Shown here: in pieces, positions 1 to 7,923 of the stretch
Layout: every line of letters begins with the position of its first letter
Numbering within the stretch: position 1 is the first letter of the stretch
From: Caryophanales bacterium UBA6768
GTDB lineage: Bacteria > Bacillota > Bacilli > Bacillales_D > Amphibacillaceae
Direction: 5' to 3'
Assembly (NCBI GenBank): GCA_002453315.1
Contig: DKGO01000120.1
Coordinates: forward strand, 1 to 21,153
Length of the DNA stretch: 21,153 nucleotides
Translations under genes and position numbers: made by a program
Notes under the pieces: model-generated
Seen by the model: only the letters and a program-made list of their open reading frames with translations
The model's database searches: none
Told to the model about the DNA's origin: nothing

Positions 1-558
1 CTTGTGAAAGGGAGTATTAAAGGGATTGAAAATTCAAATGTTAATGTAAGTGGATCGCTGTTTGGGATTAAATTATTAGCCAATGGACATACAGTCGGTA
101 GAAGTGGTGCGAGAACTACCCATGAGGAGGGAACTGGTATTGTTGATTTTGAAATTGACTTTAATGCATTACCAGAAGAGGTAGAGGAATTGAAAATATT
201 TGTCGAGAAATTTTCCGGATATGATGAGGTAAATGACACATTATCAATAAATGAAGATGATAAAACTAATCCAATCGATTTTCATGGTGAGGAAATTAAA
301 GTCACTGATATAACGGTTAGTAATCAAAAAATGCACATGACAGTCATTTCTGATGAAAATGTATTGTTAGATGGATTAAGTATCGAAATAAATGGTCAGA
401 CAATTGAAGGAGAGTTGATTGAGGATCTATACGGTTTTCAAAGGGAACTCAAACGTATTTATCAATTTGATACAGACGAAATACCCAGTGAAATCAATGT
501 CAAAGGTATGTATTATGTAAAGGATTATGATAAAGAAATTGAAATCCCCGTGAAATAA
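1..558 (+). CDS. C-terminal part of a probable DUF4179/DUF5643-type extracytoplasmic protein (5' partial)
   Basis: The reading frame is open from the first base of the window, so the GTG at 4 need not be the start and the gene probably begins upstream. The visible 184 residues are acidic and beta-strand-rich, with no membrane segment, cysteine or catalytic motif. Alternating short strands (for example DITVSNQKMHMTVIS, then DGLSIEINGQTIEGE) resemble the all-beta C-terminal modules of Bacillus DUF4179/DUF5643 proteins, which usually follow a single transmembrane helix and are often encoded beside ECF sigma factors. That assignment comes from general sequence character, not a diagnostic motif, and the N-terminus and neighbours needed to test it lie outside. 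The stop at 556-558 is followed within 10 bases by a hairpin shared with the convergent gene. Confidence 0.5.
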   Translation, partial: LVKGSIKGIENSNVNVSGSLFGIKLLANGHTVGRSGARTTHEEGTGIVDFEIDFNALPEEVEELKIFVEKFSGYDEVNDTLSINEDDKTNPIDFHGEEIKVTDITVSNQKMHMTVISDENVLLDGLSIEINGQTIEGELIEDLYGFQRELKRIYQFDTDEIPSEINVKGMYYVKDYDKEIEIPVK

Positions 559-563
559 CCTAG

Positions 564-611
564 AAAAACGACGTCATCATATCATGGTATTAAGGACATG
601 GTGACGTCGTT
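564..611 (-). terminator. Hairpin terminator between convergent genes
   Basis: A 13-bp stem (567-579 with 599-611, one G-U pair) encloses a 19-base loop. On the minus strand it is followed by five T (complement of A564-568), so it best serves the M24 peptidase gene, whose stop is at 621. On the plus strand the following bases are only moderately T-rich, so termination of the first gene is less certain. Confidence 0.7.
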
Positions 612-620
612 CATTCATTA

Positions 621-1721
621 TTAAATAATGTGTAGTTGTTTTGGAAAGGAACTTAATACTTCTACCTTTCCATCCCCATTGATAAAAACGGTATCTTCGA
701 TTCGAATACCTAATTCATTCGGTATATAAATTCCCGGTTCAATTGTAAATACTAACCCATTAGATGCCACGGTATCATTATTGCCATGCACACTTGGCTC
801 CTCATGAATTTCTATTCCTAAACCATGGCCGACGCGGTTGTTGTAGTATTCACCATATCCAGCATCATCAATGACATCCCGGGCAGCAATGTCAAAAGTT
901 CTTAATGGAACGCCAGCCTTGACTGCTTGTATACCTGCTTCATTTGATTTCAAAACAATATCATATAGTTCCTTCTGACGATCTGACACACTATTTATAG
1001 CAAATGTACGTGTAATATCAGAACAATAACCATCCTTTATGACTCCAAAATCAATCAATAAAAGGTCACCATCAGCAATTTTAGTGTTACCAGGAATCCC
1101 GTGAGGGAGGGCGGCGTTTTTTCCAGTTAATACAATCGTTGAAAAGGAAGGACCATCAGCACCGAACTTTCGCATTAAAAATTCCAATTCGGCCACAAGT
1201 TCCACTTCAGTCATTCCTACTTTTACTTTTTTAATCCCTTCTGCTAGCACTTTTTCAATGATGTCTAAAGCATTTTTTAGTGCGACAATTTCTTCACTTG
1301 ATTTATGTACACGTAATTCATTGATAAATGGTTGAATATCATTGAATTCGAGCGAAGGGAAATAGTTTTTTAGGTTAGTGTATTGTAAATAACTTAACTG
1401 TTTCCCTTCTATACCTAATAAACCATCTAATATACCAACATGTTCACGCACAATGTCGAAAGGGACCTCATTATCAGAAATAGGAATAATCGTTGTTAAA
1501 TCAGAATCCAAAGCCGCAGCTTCTTTGTCAAGTGCAGGGACGAAAAAATATTCCTTATTGTTAACAACATCGAAAATAATTGCTAAAAATCGCTCATGTG
1601 GGTCCGTATTAAAACCACTTAAATAGAAAACATTTGCGGGATTAGACACCATCGCATATGAAAAATTGTTTTGTTGCAAATATGTAGTAAGCCTTTTTCT
1701 ATAAGCTGCATAAATTGTCAT
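621..1721 (-). CDS. M24 metallopeptidase, Xaa-Pro dipeptidase/aminopeptidase type
   Basis: This is a 366-residue cytosolic di-metal peptidase of the creatinase/prolidase (pita-bread) fold, expected to release N-terminal residues preceding proline. Residues 1-130 form a creatinase-type N-terminal domain and about 135-360 the catalytic domain. All five expected metal ligands are visible: D224 (LLIDFG), D235 (CSDITRT), H299 (GHGLGIEIHE), E328 (FTIEPG) and E342 (GIRIEDT); H207 (PHGIP) is the usual substrate-side histidine. The start is ATG at 1721 because AGGAGG lies seven bases upstream; a longer open frame to 1808 adds 29 residues without a ribosome site and runs through the promoter region. 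Length fits B. subtilis-type enzymes of about 350-365 residues. It is transcribed alone, divergently from the crotonase gene. Exact substrate preference (dipeptide or longer) cannot be read from sequence. Confidence 0.93.
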   Translation of the reverse strand: MTIYAAYRKRLTTYLQQNNFSYAMVSNPANVFYLSGFNTDPHERFLAIIFDVVNNKEYFFVPALDKEAAALDSDLTTIIPISDNEVPFDIVREHVGILDGLLGIEGKQLSYLQYTNLKNYFPSLEFNDIQPFINELRVHKSSEEIVALKNALDIIEKVLAEGIKKVKVGMTEVELVAELEFLMRKFGADGPSFSTIVLTGKNAALPHGIPGNTKIADGDLLLIDFGVIKDGYCSDITRTFAINSVSDRQKELYDIVLKSNEAGIQAVKAGVPLRTFDIAARDVIDDAGYGEYYNNRVGHGLGIEIHEEPSVHGNNDTVASNGLVFTIEPGIYIPNELGIRIEDTVFINGDGKVEVLSSFPKQLHII

Positions 1722-1758
1722 TTTGTTTAACCTCCTGAAAATTAATCTCCATAGCCAT

Positions 1759-1767
1759 ACTATACCA
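1759..1767 (-). promoter_or_regulatory. Candidate extended -10 promoter of the M24 peptidase gene
   Basis: The minus strand reads TGGTATAGT, a TGn extended -10 with TATAGT, about 40 bases upstream of the start at 1721. No good -35 hexamer is present at 16-18 bases, which is tolerated with an extended -10. Confidence 0.4.
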
Positions 1768-1814
1768 TGATTCATGACAATAATATTAGTAAAAGGGTGT
1801 GAACTCATTAATGG

Positions 1815-1843
1815 TTAATAGAATTTGTAAAGTATTGTATAAT
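1815..1843 (+). promoter_or_regulatory. Candidate sigma-A promoter of the crotonase gene
   Basis: TTAATA (1815-1820) and a perfect TATAAT (1838-1843) are separated by 17 bases, and the GTG start lies 37 bases further on. The -35 matches consensus at four of six positions. Confidence 0.55.
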
Positions 1844-1880
1844 GACATTAGTCAATTAAATAAAGAAAGAGGCGAGTAAA

Positions 1881-2648
1881 GTGGCAAATATTTTATATAA
1901 ACGGGAAAATGGGGTCTCTTATGTAACATTTAATCGTCCCAATAATTTTAATGCAGTTGACGTCGACACATTAAAGGAAATGTTAACTGTTATTAAGAAA
2001 ATAGAAAAAAATGATGACATGATTGTCGTCATCAATGGGGAAGGTAGGGCATTTAGTGCTGGTGGTGATATCACAATGATGGGGCAAAAAGGGCAAGAAG
2101 AATTTTATGATGAATTAATGGACGTCATTTCTGAGATCACGATAACGCTTTATTCACTACCAAAAATTGTCGTTGCAGCAGTACACGGATCAGCCGCCGG
2201 ACTCGGATTAAGTTTTGCCCTCAATTCCGATTATATTATTGCCCAAAAAGATGCTCGATTTGGGATGTTGTTTGCCGGAATCGGTTTAGTGCCAGATGGC
2301 GGGGGACACTTCTTTTTACAGGAAAGGATGGGAACACATCAAGCAAAACAGTTTATTTGGGGGCTTAAACAGGTGAAAGGTGAAGAAGCGGTAACAATGG
2401 GATTAGCCGACATATTAGTAGACGATATAAAGGATGGAACGGCACAATTGGTGGAAAAATTAAAAGTATCACCTTTAAAAGCTATTTTAGCCTCAAAATC
2501 TATCTATCATGAACAAAGAAAGGCAGATTTAAAAGATATTCTAGCAGCGGAAAAGGCAAACCAATTAAAAATGATGCACACAGAAGATCATAAAGAAGGT
2601 ATAACAGCATTTATGGAAAAAAGAAAAGCAATGTTTCAAGGGAAATAA
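1881..2648 (+). CDS. Crotonase-fold (enoyl-CoA hydratase/isomerase family) protein
   Basis: This 255-residue protein has full crotonase-family length and should act on an acyl-CoA thioester in the cytosol. The oxyanion-hole segments are visible: GRAFSAGGD (residues 55-63) and VHGSAAGLGLS (101-111), followed by ARFGMLFAGIGLVPDGGG (125-142). By manual alignment to rat enoyl-CoA hydratase, the two catalytic glutamates (Glu144, Glu164) correspond to S111 and F131, so ordinary hydratase activity is unlikely. D139 in LVPDGGG sits where PaaG- and ECI-type isomerases carry their catalytic acid, which favours an isomerase or related role. The start is GTG at 1881 with AGGCG upstream. The gene stands alone with its own promoter and no fatty-acid or phenylacetate genes beside it, so the pathway is unknown. 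Confidence 0.88.
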   Translation: MANILYKRENGVSYVTFNRPNNFNAVDVDTLKEMLTVIKKIEKNDDMIVVINGEGRAFSAGGDITMMGQKGQEEFYDELMDVISEITITLYSLPKIVVAAVHGSAAGLGLSFALNSDYIIAQKDARFGMLFAGIGLVPDGGGHFFLQERMGTHQAKQFIWGLKQVKGEEAVTMGLADILVDDIKDGTAQLVEKLKVSPLKAILASKSIYHEQRKADLKDILAAEKANQLKMMHTEDHKEGITAFMEKRKAMFQGK

Positions 2649-2737
2649 TTGTTTTAAATGTATTTAAAATATCTTTGTATTCAAGAAACTTCAATTTTCT
2701 ATTCTATAAAGTACTTCATATAATTTTAGGCGAAAAC

Positions 2738-2778
2738 AAAAAAAGGGAAGGATAAAATCGCATGTGATTTTACCCTTC
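2738..2778 (-). terminator. Second (distal) terminator of the opuA operon
   Basis: A 13-bp stem (2747-2759 with 2766-2778, one A-C mismatch) with a 6-base loop is followed on the minus strand by C's and then a run of seven T (complement of A2738-2744). It lies 36 bases beyond the first terminator in the direction of opuA transcription. It may also act weakly on crotonase transcripts from the other side. Confidence 0.6.
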
Positions 2779-2813
2779 GATAATAATAAATATCTCTTTT
2801 ACACAAAATAGAA

Positions 2814-2838
2814 CCCCTGATTAAATGGTAATCAGGGG
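2814..2838 (-). terminator. First terminator of the opuA operon
   Basis: Perfect 10-bp stem (2814-2823 with 2829-2838), 5-base loop, beginning 16 bases after the opuAC stop. On the minus strand it is followed by TTCTATTTTG, an imperfect U-tract. Confidence 0.75.
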
Positions 2839-2853
2839 CTTATTACTACATAT

Positions 2854-3828
2854 TTAATCTCTTGGAATTCCATCCAGCCATTCGTCAACCATGTCTGGGT
2901 TATTGTCGATGAAGTCCTTAACAACGTCGGCTACATCCTGCTCATCAACGTATACTTTCGGCATCATTTCATCGAGCATTTCGTAAGTTTCAACATACTG
3001 TTCTAGTACTTTATATGCTCTTGGTGCGTCTTGTTCAAGGTCCTTACGGGCTACAGTGTAAATTTGATCACCTTCACCACCGTAAATTTCTTTTGGATCT
3101 TCAAGCATCTTTAAGTCCATGTCACCGAAAGCCCAGTGTGGTTTCCACAAAGGAACGATGATTGGTTCTTCATTTGCCATTGCAGTTTGTAATTCAGTGA
3201 GCATGGCTGCTTCGGAACTAGTTGTTAACGTCCACTGATCCAATCCATACTCTTCTAGTGCTTCCTCAGTATTTTGCATAATTCCAGCACCAGGGTCAAT
3301 ACCAATGATTTCCCAATTAACTGCTTCACCAAATTCCTCGTTGGTTAAATCTTCCATTGAGTTAATATCTTCAACATATGATGGAACAGTCAAAGCCAAT
3401 GGTGCCTTATCAAGCACTTCATTTACCTTAACGATATCACCTTCATATTCCTCCCAATATGATGCGTGTGTGGCTGGAAGCCATGCAGATGTATGAAAGT
3501 CGGCAGAACCATCAGCAACACTGGAGTACATTGGACCTGCTTCTACCTGTGACGTTTCAACATTATATCCAACCATTTCAAGTAGTTGTGCTAACATCTC
3601 TGTACTAATTGATTCTCTTGCCCATGCAACATATGGAATAGTTAGGTCTTGTTGACCAATTTCTAAGTCACCATCACCATTATCTCCCGCTGCTTCGTTA
3701 TTATTATTTGCTTCTTCATTATTATTATCTGCTGGTTCATTGTTACCATCATTTCCACCACATGCTACTAGTGCGATAGATAGGATAAGTAACAAGGCCA
3801 AACTTATAAAACGAAAATTCTTAAACAT
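2854..3828 (-). CDS. opuAC: Glycine betaine/proline betaine-binding lipoprotein OpuAC
   Basis: This is the substrate-binding subunit of the OpuA ABC importer, anchored outside the membrane by lipid. Residues 1-22 are a signal peptide ending in a lipobox (ALVAC, lipidated C23). Residues 24-55 form a low-complexity Asn/Glu/Gly/Asp linker, and the rest is an OpuAC-type binding domain rich in the tryptophans that cage quaternary ammonium groups (W69 in YVAWARE, W116 in SAWLPATH, W228 and W232 in VPLWKPHW). The start is ATG at 3828, giving a normal signal peptide; AGGAGG lies 12 bases upstream, a slightly long spacing. The open frame to 3870 would add 14 residues before it. At 324 residues it exceeds the roughly 293 of B. 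subtilis OpuAC mainly because of the acidic linker, which may suit a salt-adapted cell. It is last in the operon, 82 bases after opuAB. Confidence 0.95.
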   Translation of the reverse strand: MFKNFRFISLALLLILSIALVACGGNDGNNEPADNNNEEANNNNEAAGDNGDGDLEIGQQDLTIPYVAWARESISTEMLAQLLEMVGYNVETSQVEAGPMYSSVADGSADFHTSAWLPATHASYWEEYEGDIVKVNEVLDKAPLALTVPSYVEDINSMEDLTNEEFGEAVNWEIIGIDPGAGIMQNTEEALEEYGLDQWTLTTSSEAAMLTELQTAMANEEPIIVPLWKPHWAFGDMDLKMLEDPKEIYGGEGDQIYTVARKDLEQDAPRAYKVLEQYVETYEMLDEMMPKVYVDEQDVADVVKDFIDNNPDMVDEWLDGIPRD

Positions 3829-3910
3829 ATTAACAACATTCCTCCTAAATTTTTTAAAAATATCGGTCAACTTTCTGACCGTCTATAAGATATATTATAA
3901 AATAATACAC

Positions 3911-4759
3911 TTACACTTTTTGTTTATTGCTTGCACCTTGCGTAATGCGGTCAAGAACCATTGCTAAAATGACAAGCGCTAAACCTGCTTCAAAACCCAT
4001 GCCAATTTTAACTTGAGTTACAGCACGATAAACGTCTTCCCCAAGTCCTGGTGCTCCTACAAGTGAAGCAATAACTACCATAGATAAAGAAAGCATGATC
4101 GTCTGATTAACCCCCGCCATGATTTGTGGCATAGCAAGTGGTAACTGGACTTTCCCTAGTCTTTGGGCCGTAGTAGAACCGAATGCATTTGAAGCTTCAA
4201 TAAGTTCCTCATCTACTTGGCGAATACCAAGGTTTGTTAACCTTACTGTAGGTGGCATGGAAAAGATGATGGTTGCTACAATCCCGGGTGTCATTCCTAT
4301 ACCGAAAAAAACTATCGATGGTATTAAATAGACAAATGCAGGCATGGTCTGCATAAAATCAAGTATTGGTGTAACAATCGATTGCACGGATCTTTTCTGT
4401 GACATCCAAATACCTATTGGGATACCAATAATCGTTGCAATTAAAACAGATATCAGAACGAGCGATACTGTTTGAATTGTTTCATGCCAGTAATCAAGAT
4501 TGTTAATTAAACCAAGACCGATTAATGTGAAGAGACCTAATTTCCAATCTACCATCCACCAAGCAAGTAATGCAACCAAAATGATTAATAGGAGTGGTGG
4601 TGGAAGTTCCATTAACCAAATAAATTTCCCAGTCAAAAAGGTGATACTATCTGTAATAACACCAAAAACAACTGAGAAGGTTTGTTTCAACAAATCCACA
4701 AATGTTACTACCCAATCACCTAATGGTATCTTTGGAAAAAGTCTCTCAAGGTTATCCAT
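3911..4759 (-). CDS. opuAB: Glycine betaine ABC transporter permease OpuAB
   Basis: This 282-residue integral membrane protein is the translocation pore of the OpuA importer. Several hydrophobic helices are visible (about residues 55-70, 73-86, 97-118, 133-155, 157-170 and two near the C-terminus). The cytoplasmic coupling (EAA-type) loop is EASNAFGSTTAQRLGKVQLP (188-207), followed by PQIMAGVNQ, as in the ProW/OpuAB family. The length matches B. subtilis OpuAB. Its ATG overlaps the end of opuAA by eight bases (4752-4759), indicating translational coupling. An intergenic stretch of 82 bases separates it from opuAC, with no convincing terminator in between, so all three genes are probably one transcript. 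Confidence 0.95.
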   Translation of the reverse strand: MDNLERLFPKIPLGDWVVTFVDLLKQTFSVVFGVITDSITFLTGKFIWLMELPPPLLLIILVALLAWWMVDWKLGLFTLIGLGLINNLDYWHETIQTVSLVLISVLIATIIGIPIGIWMSQKRSVQSIVTPILDFMQTMPAFVYLIPSIVFFGIGMTPGIVATIIFSMPPTVRLTNLGIRQVDEELIEASNAFGSTTAQRLGKVQLPLAMPQIMAGVNQTIMLSLSMVVIASLVGAPGLGEDVYRAVTQVKIGMGFEAGLALVILAMVLDRITQGASNKQKV

Positions 4760-5969
4760 CTGTTACTTCCCCCCCATTTCCGTTAATGACTTCATCTTTA
4801 CCTGCGAGAGCAGCAATAACTGATCCCCTAACAACAATGCCCACCAATCTCTCCTCATCATCAACAACAGAAAGTGGCGCATTATCGCTAGACATCGCCT
4901 CGAACATATCTGTTAGTAGTGTATCTGGATGTGCTGTTGGAATACCACGGGTGATGACTTCTTCCAAACCCTTTTTTTCCCTGGAGGCTTCTGAGGCTTG
5001 GTCTGCAGTGACGTAGCCTAGTAGTTTTCGTTGTTTGTCTACAACATAGACAGTGGAGATACCATTATCCTTCATTATCTTTAACGCAACTTGGGGACCT
5101 CTATCAACTACTACGTTTTCCGGACGCTTCATTATGTGAGCCGCTGTTAATACCTTGGCAAGATTAACATCCTCAACAAAACGTTTCACATAATCATTAG
5201 CGGGATTCATGAGGATTTCTTCAGCTGTACCAATTTGAGCAATAGTACCATCTCTCATGATGGCAATTCGATCACCTAACCGAAGTGCCTCATCTAAATC
5301 ATGGGTAATAAAAATAACAGTTTTTTTCATTTTGGATTGTAAAACAATTAATTCATCTTGCATATCTTTACGAATTAAAGGATCAAGTGCACTAAAGGCT
5401 TCATCCATTAATAAAATGTCCGGATCATTTGCTAATGCCCGCGCCAATCCGACACGTTGCTGCATCCCACCGGAAAGTTCATTCGGATATTTATCCAAAT
5501 AACCCCCAAGACCAACCAATTCCAACGATTCACGGGCCTTTCTTTCCCGTTCCTGTTTGTCAATCCCCTGAATTTCTAAACCAAATTCAGTATTTTTTAA
5601 AATTGTTTTATGGGGAAGTAACGCAAAGTTTTGAAAAACCATACTCATTTTTTTACGTCGTAATTTGCGAAGTTCCTCTTTATTCATTTTTGCAACATTT
5701 TGATCATCTAGCCATACACTCCCAGATGTTGGTTCAATTAACCGATTAAGCAAACGGACTAATGTAGACTTTCCACTTCCAGATAGCCCCATGATAACAA
5801 AAACTTCGCCCGGATTAACCTCAAATGTCGCTTGATTTACACCAACCGTCATCCCAGTCTGTTCAAGAATTTCATCTTTTGTCTTGTTTTTTTCAAGAAG
5901 GCTGACTGCATGTCTCGGGCGTCTGCCGAAAATTTTTGTTAATTTATCTACCTTAATTTTACTCAACAT
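4752..5969 (-). CDS. opuAA: Glycine betaine ABC transporter ATPase OpuAA with tandem CBS domains
   Basis: This 405-residue cytoplasmic ATPase energises the OpuA importer. Walker A is GLSGSGKST (61-69), Q-loop Q113, signature LSGGMQQR (165-172), Walker B ILLMDE (185-190) and switch H223. Residues about 280-390 form a pair of CBS domains, the module that in OpuA homologues senses ionic strength and, in some, cyclic di-AMP, gating transport with osmotic state. The C-terminal tail is short and acidic. The ATG at 5969 is only two or three bases from its AGGGGTG; the TTG at 5966 gives a more usual spacing and an N-terminus (MSKIKVDKL) like relatives, so the start may be either. It is first in the operon and overlaps opuAB by eight bases. 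Confidence 0.95.
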   Translation of the reverse strand: MLSKIKVDKLTKIFGRRPRHAVSLLEKNKTKDEILEQTGMTVGVNQATFEVNPGEVFVIMGLSGSGKSTLVRLLNRLIEPTSGSVWLDDQNVAKMNKEELRKLRRKKMSMVFQNFALLPHKTILKNTEFGLEIQGIDKQERERKARESLELVGLGGYLDKYPNELSGGMQQRVGLARALANDPDILLMDEAFSALDPLIRKDMQDELIVLQSKMKKTVIFITHDLDEALRLGDRIAIMRDGTIAQIGTAEEILMNPANDYVKRFVEDVNLAKVLTAAHIMKRPENVVVDRGPQVALKIMKDNGISTVYVVDKQRKLLGYVTADQASEASREKKGLEEVITRGIPTAHPDTLLTDMFEAMSSDNAPLSVVDDEERLVGIVVRGSVIAALAGKDEVINGNGGEVTDG

Positions 5970-6616
5970 TTCACCCCTTTATTTTAGAAAGTAGATCTAG
6001 TATGTACGTGGTATGTATCTTTGCTCTTGCCACTTTTCTCATGAAGTTCAAGCCTTCACATATCAAACTATTAATCCTATTTATAAAACTAAATAATTAA
6101 TAGTGTTTTACCCTAATACTATAAAGGTTATTACATACATATTACAAACTCTAAATACCATGGTTTTTACGATATATTTTCCGGCTAATTATCTTGTGTG
6201 AAGTTTTATAGGGTATAACGTACATTTGCGCCAATTTCCTTCAATATCCTACCAAAGTACTTATTTTTGAATAAAGAAATCCTTTATATTATGTTACAAA
6301 CACGTAACAAATATGTAATGAACATGCATTATTCTGATTCTATATGTGTGTTATTGATACTGTTCATTGTAAGAAGGATAAAACGTAAAAGGCAAAATTA
6401 ATTAAATCATAATGTGTGTCGAGGATTTATCATCGTGGTACTATTGAAGCAATTTTTTAATGTTGTCAAGATGATGAAATGAAAAATACATATAGGAGGT
6501 AATTTCCACTTCCATCAAGAATTGAAGGTAGGTTATTTAAGAATATAACTTCTCATTGAATGAAGGTTTTGATCATTATTCTATACATTGTAAATGATAA
6601 TAGGGAACTGCTGACC
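5970..6616. other. Gene-free region upstream of opuA
   Basis: No supported gene on either strand. It holds the candidate opuA promoter (6118-6147). A good Shine-Dalgarno-like AGGAGGT at about 6495 is not followed by a usable start and reading frame, so it is either chance or the remains of a lost gene. Confidence 0.5.
6118..6147 (-). promoter_or_regulatory. Candidate sigma-A promoter of the opuA operon
   Basis: On the minus strand TTGTAA (complement of 6142-6147) and TATAGT (complement of 6118-6123) are 18 bases apart, about 150 bases upstream of opuAA. This would leave a long leader, compatible with osmotic control, but the AT-rich context makes chance matches common. Confidence 0.35.
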
Positions 6617-6840
6617 TGTTTGAATGCCCTTCTCGCCGTTTTTCTCATGTAGAAGGGCACTCGGAAGGTGTTTGAATGCCCTTCTCGTCAGGTTTTTCAT
6701 GTAGAAGGGCACTCGGTAGGTGTTTGAATGCCCTTTTCGATGTTATTTCATGTAGAAGGGCACTCGGGAGGTGTTTGAATGCCTTCTCTGCTGTTTTTTC
6801 ATGTAGAAGGGCACTCGGGAGATATTTTAAATACCCTGAA
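6617..6840. repeat. About four tandem 51/52-bp palindromic repeats plus a degenerate fifth
   Basis: Units begin at 6617, 6669, 6721 and 6772 (periods 52, 52 and 51), each starting TGTTTGAATGCC. Each carries inverted arms TGCCCTTCT and AGAAGGGCA (or close variants) around a variable T-rich loop of about 17 bases, then a conserved ACTCGG. A decayed fifth start follows at about 6823. Every unit can therefore fold into a hairpin. Read on the minus strand the period is 17 codons and gives the peptide FKHLPSALLHEKTAEKA and variants in an open frame of 68 codons (6851 to 6645). That frame has no ribosome binding site, and the 52-bp spacing of two units breaks it, so I do not call it a gene. Confidence 0.85.
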
Positions 6841-6945
6841 TTTTTGTACATTATTATTCAGTCAAAAGTGTACATGCTTATCATGACATTTATCATACAT
6901 TAGATTATTACTTTTACACATAATAAAAGAAAAAAGGTGATGAAT

Positions 6946-7734
6946 ATGTGTCAAGGTAAAAATTTTTATTTGGTGATTGCCGTTATGATGGTGTTATTAT
7001 TATTGAATCCAGTCACTATATTGGCTTATGGTTGGGGGTATAAAAAGGGCAAAGATGAACAAGCCCCACAATTTGGCATTTATAGTGAGATGCTAAATAA
7101 GACTAATGCTATTTACTTGGATAATTCTGGGGAAAAGATTATCTATTTAACCTTTGATAATGGGTATGAACAAGGCTACACTGCAGATGTTTTAAATATT
7201 TTAAAAAAATACGGTGTGAACGCAACTTTTTTTGTGACGGGACATTATGCGAAAAGTGAACCTAATTTATTGAAGAGAATGGTGGATGAAGGGCATATTA
7301 TCGGAAATCACTCATACCATCATCCGGATTTTACAAGGATGACAAAAGATGAAATGAAAAAGGAACTTGATTCATTAGAGTCAGTTGTTGCCGAGCATAC
7401 ATCGCAAAAGAAAACGATTTATTTACGTCCCCCACGGGGAACTTTCAGCGAACAAACAATCAAATGGGCAGAGGAATTAGGTTATGTGCATGTTTTTTGG
7501 TCACTAGCATTTAAAGACTGGGAGGTTAAACATCAAAAGGGAGCTGACTATGCTTTTGATCAAATTACTTCACAAATCCACCCGGGAGCGATTATCTTGT
7601 TACATACGGTTTCAGAAGATAATGCTGGGGCTCTTGAAAAAGTGATTCTCCATTTAAAAGATGAAGGGTATGAATTCGGGAATTTAGATGATTTAATGAT
7701 GAAACAATTGTTGCCAGAGTCGTTTATATACTGA
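6946..7734 (+). CDS. pdaA: Muramic acid-delta-lactam de-N-acetylase PdaA (spore cortex)
   Basis: This secreted NodB-fold polysaccharide deacetylase removes acetyl from N-acetylmuramic acid so that muramic delta-lactam can form in spore cortex peptidoglycan, a mark recognised at germination. Residues 7-27 are a hydrophobic signal or anchor sequence. Counting from the ATG at 6946, motif 1 is TFDNGYE (D71 catalytic base), motif 2 HSYHH (H122, H126 metal ligands), motif 3 RPPRG (161-165), then a KDWEVKH segment, and motif 5 ILLHT (H220). The asparagine after D71, where most family members have a second aspartate, is the known PdaA form. The 262-residue length matches B. subtilis PdaA. The ATG at 6946 is chosen because AAAGGTGA lies five bases upstream; in-frame GTG 6937 and ATG 6940 overlap that site. 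It implies a spore-former and probably sporulation-time expression, though no clear sigma-G promoter was found. Confidence 0.93.
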   Translation: MCQGKNFYLVIAVMMVLLLLNPVTILAYGWGYKKGKDEQAPQFGIYSEMLNKTNAIYLDNSGEKIIYLTFDNGYEQGYTADVLNILKKYGVNATFFVTGHYAKSEPNLLKRMVDEGHIIGNHSYHHPDFTRMTKDEMKKELDSLESVVAEHTSQKKTIYLRPPRGTFSEQTIKWAEELGYVHVFWSLAFKDWEVKHQKGADYAFDQITSQIHPGAIILLHTVSEDNAGALEKVILHLKDEGYEFGNLDDLMMKQLLPESFIY

Positions 7735-7850
7735 TGGGATTGTAAGTAAAAGGAGTTTTTCCTACAGAAAACCTAACGCCGGAACCGCCATCCCTGTAGT
7801 TTGTCAAACAGAACCCTAATTCGGGAGATGTTTTGGTAATGGTGGGTTGG
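7735..7850. other. GC-richer, possibly structured pdaA 3' region
   Basis: This stretch between the pdaA stop and its terminator is visibly richer in G and C than its flanks. It contains short complementary pairs: CTACAG with CTGTAG (around 7765 and 7795), GTTTG with CAAAC, and AACCC with GGGTT. No known riboswitch or small-RNA family was recognised. It may be a structured 3' untranslated region or decayed repeat. Confidence 0.3.
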
Positions 7851-7892
7851 AACATATCATTTAATGGTCTATATTAAGTGGTATGTTTTTTA
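7851..7892 (+). terminator. Intrinsic terminator downstream of pdaA
   Basis: A 15-bp stem (7851-7865 with 7873-7887, two G-U pairs) with a 7-base loop, followed by a T run to 7891 and further T-rich sequence. It separates pdaA transcription from the clpE promoter. Confidence 0.8.
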
Positions 7893-7923
7893 TTAATTTT
7901 TTTAAGAAATTGAAGTTTTATAC

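Noticed and set aside
2652..2669. TTTTAAAT/ATTTAAAA palindrome as terminator of the crotonase gene
   Set aside because: A pure A-T stem with a 2-base loop and no T run; unlikely to terminate.
6645..6851. 68-codon minus-strand open frame across the repeats
   Set aside because: It is open only because the repeat period is near a multiple of three; no ribosome site precedes it and 52-bp units shift the frame. Treated as repeat.
6676..6903. 75-codon plus-strand open frame across the same repeats (SCRRALGR units)
   Set aside because: Opposite-strand shadow of the repeat array, without a ribosome site.
6820..6945. A sigma-G promoter for pdaA
   Set aside because: CAT-like elements occur (around 6849 and 6894) but none has a matching -35 at 17-18 bases.
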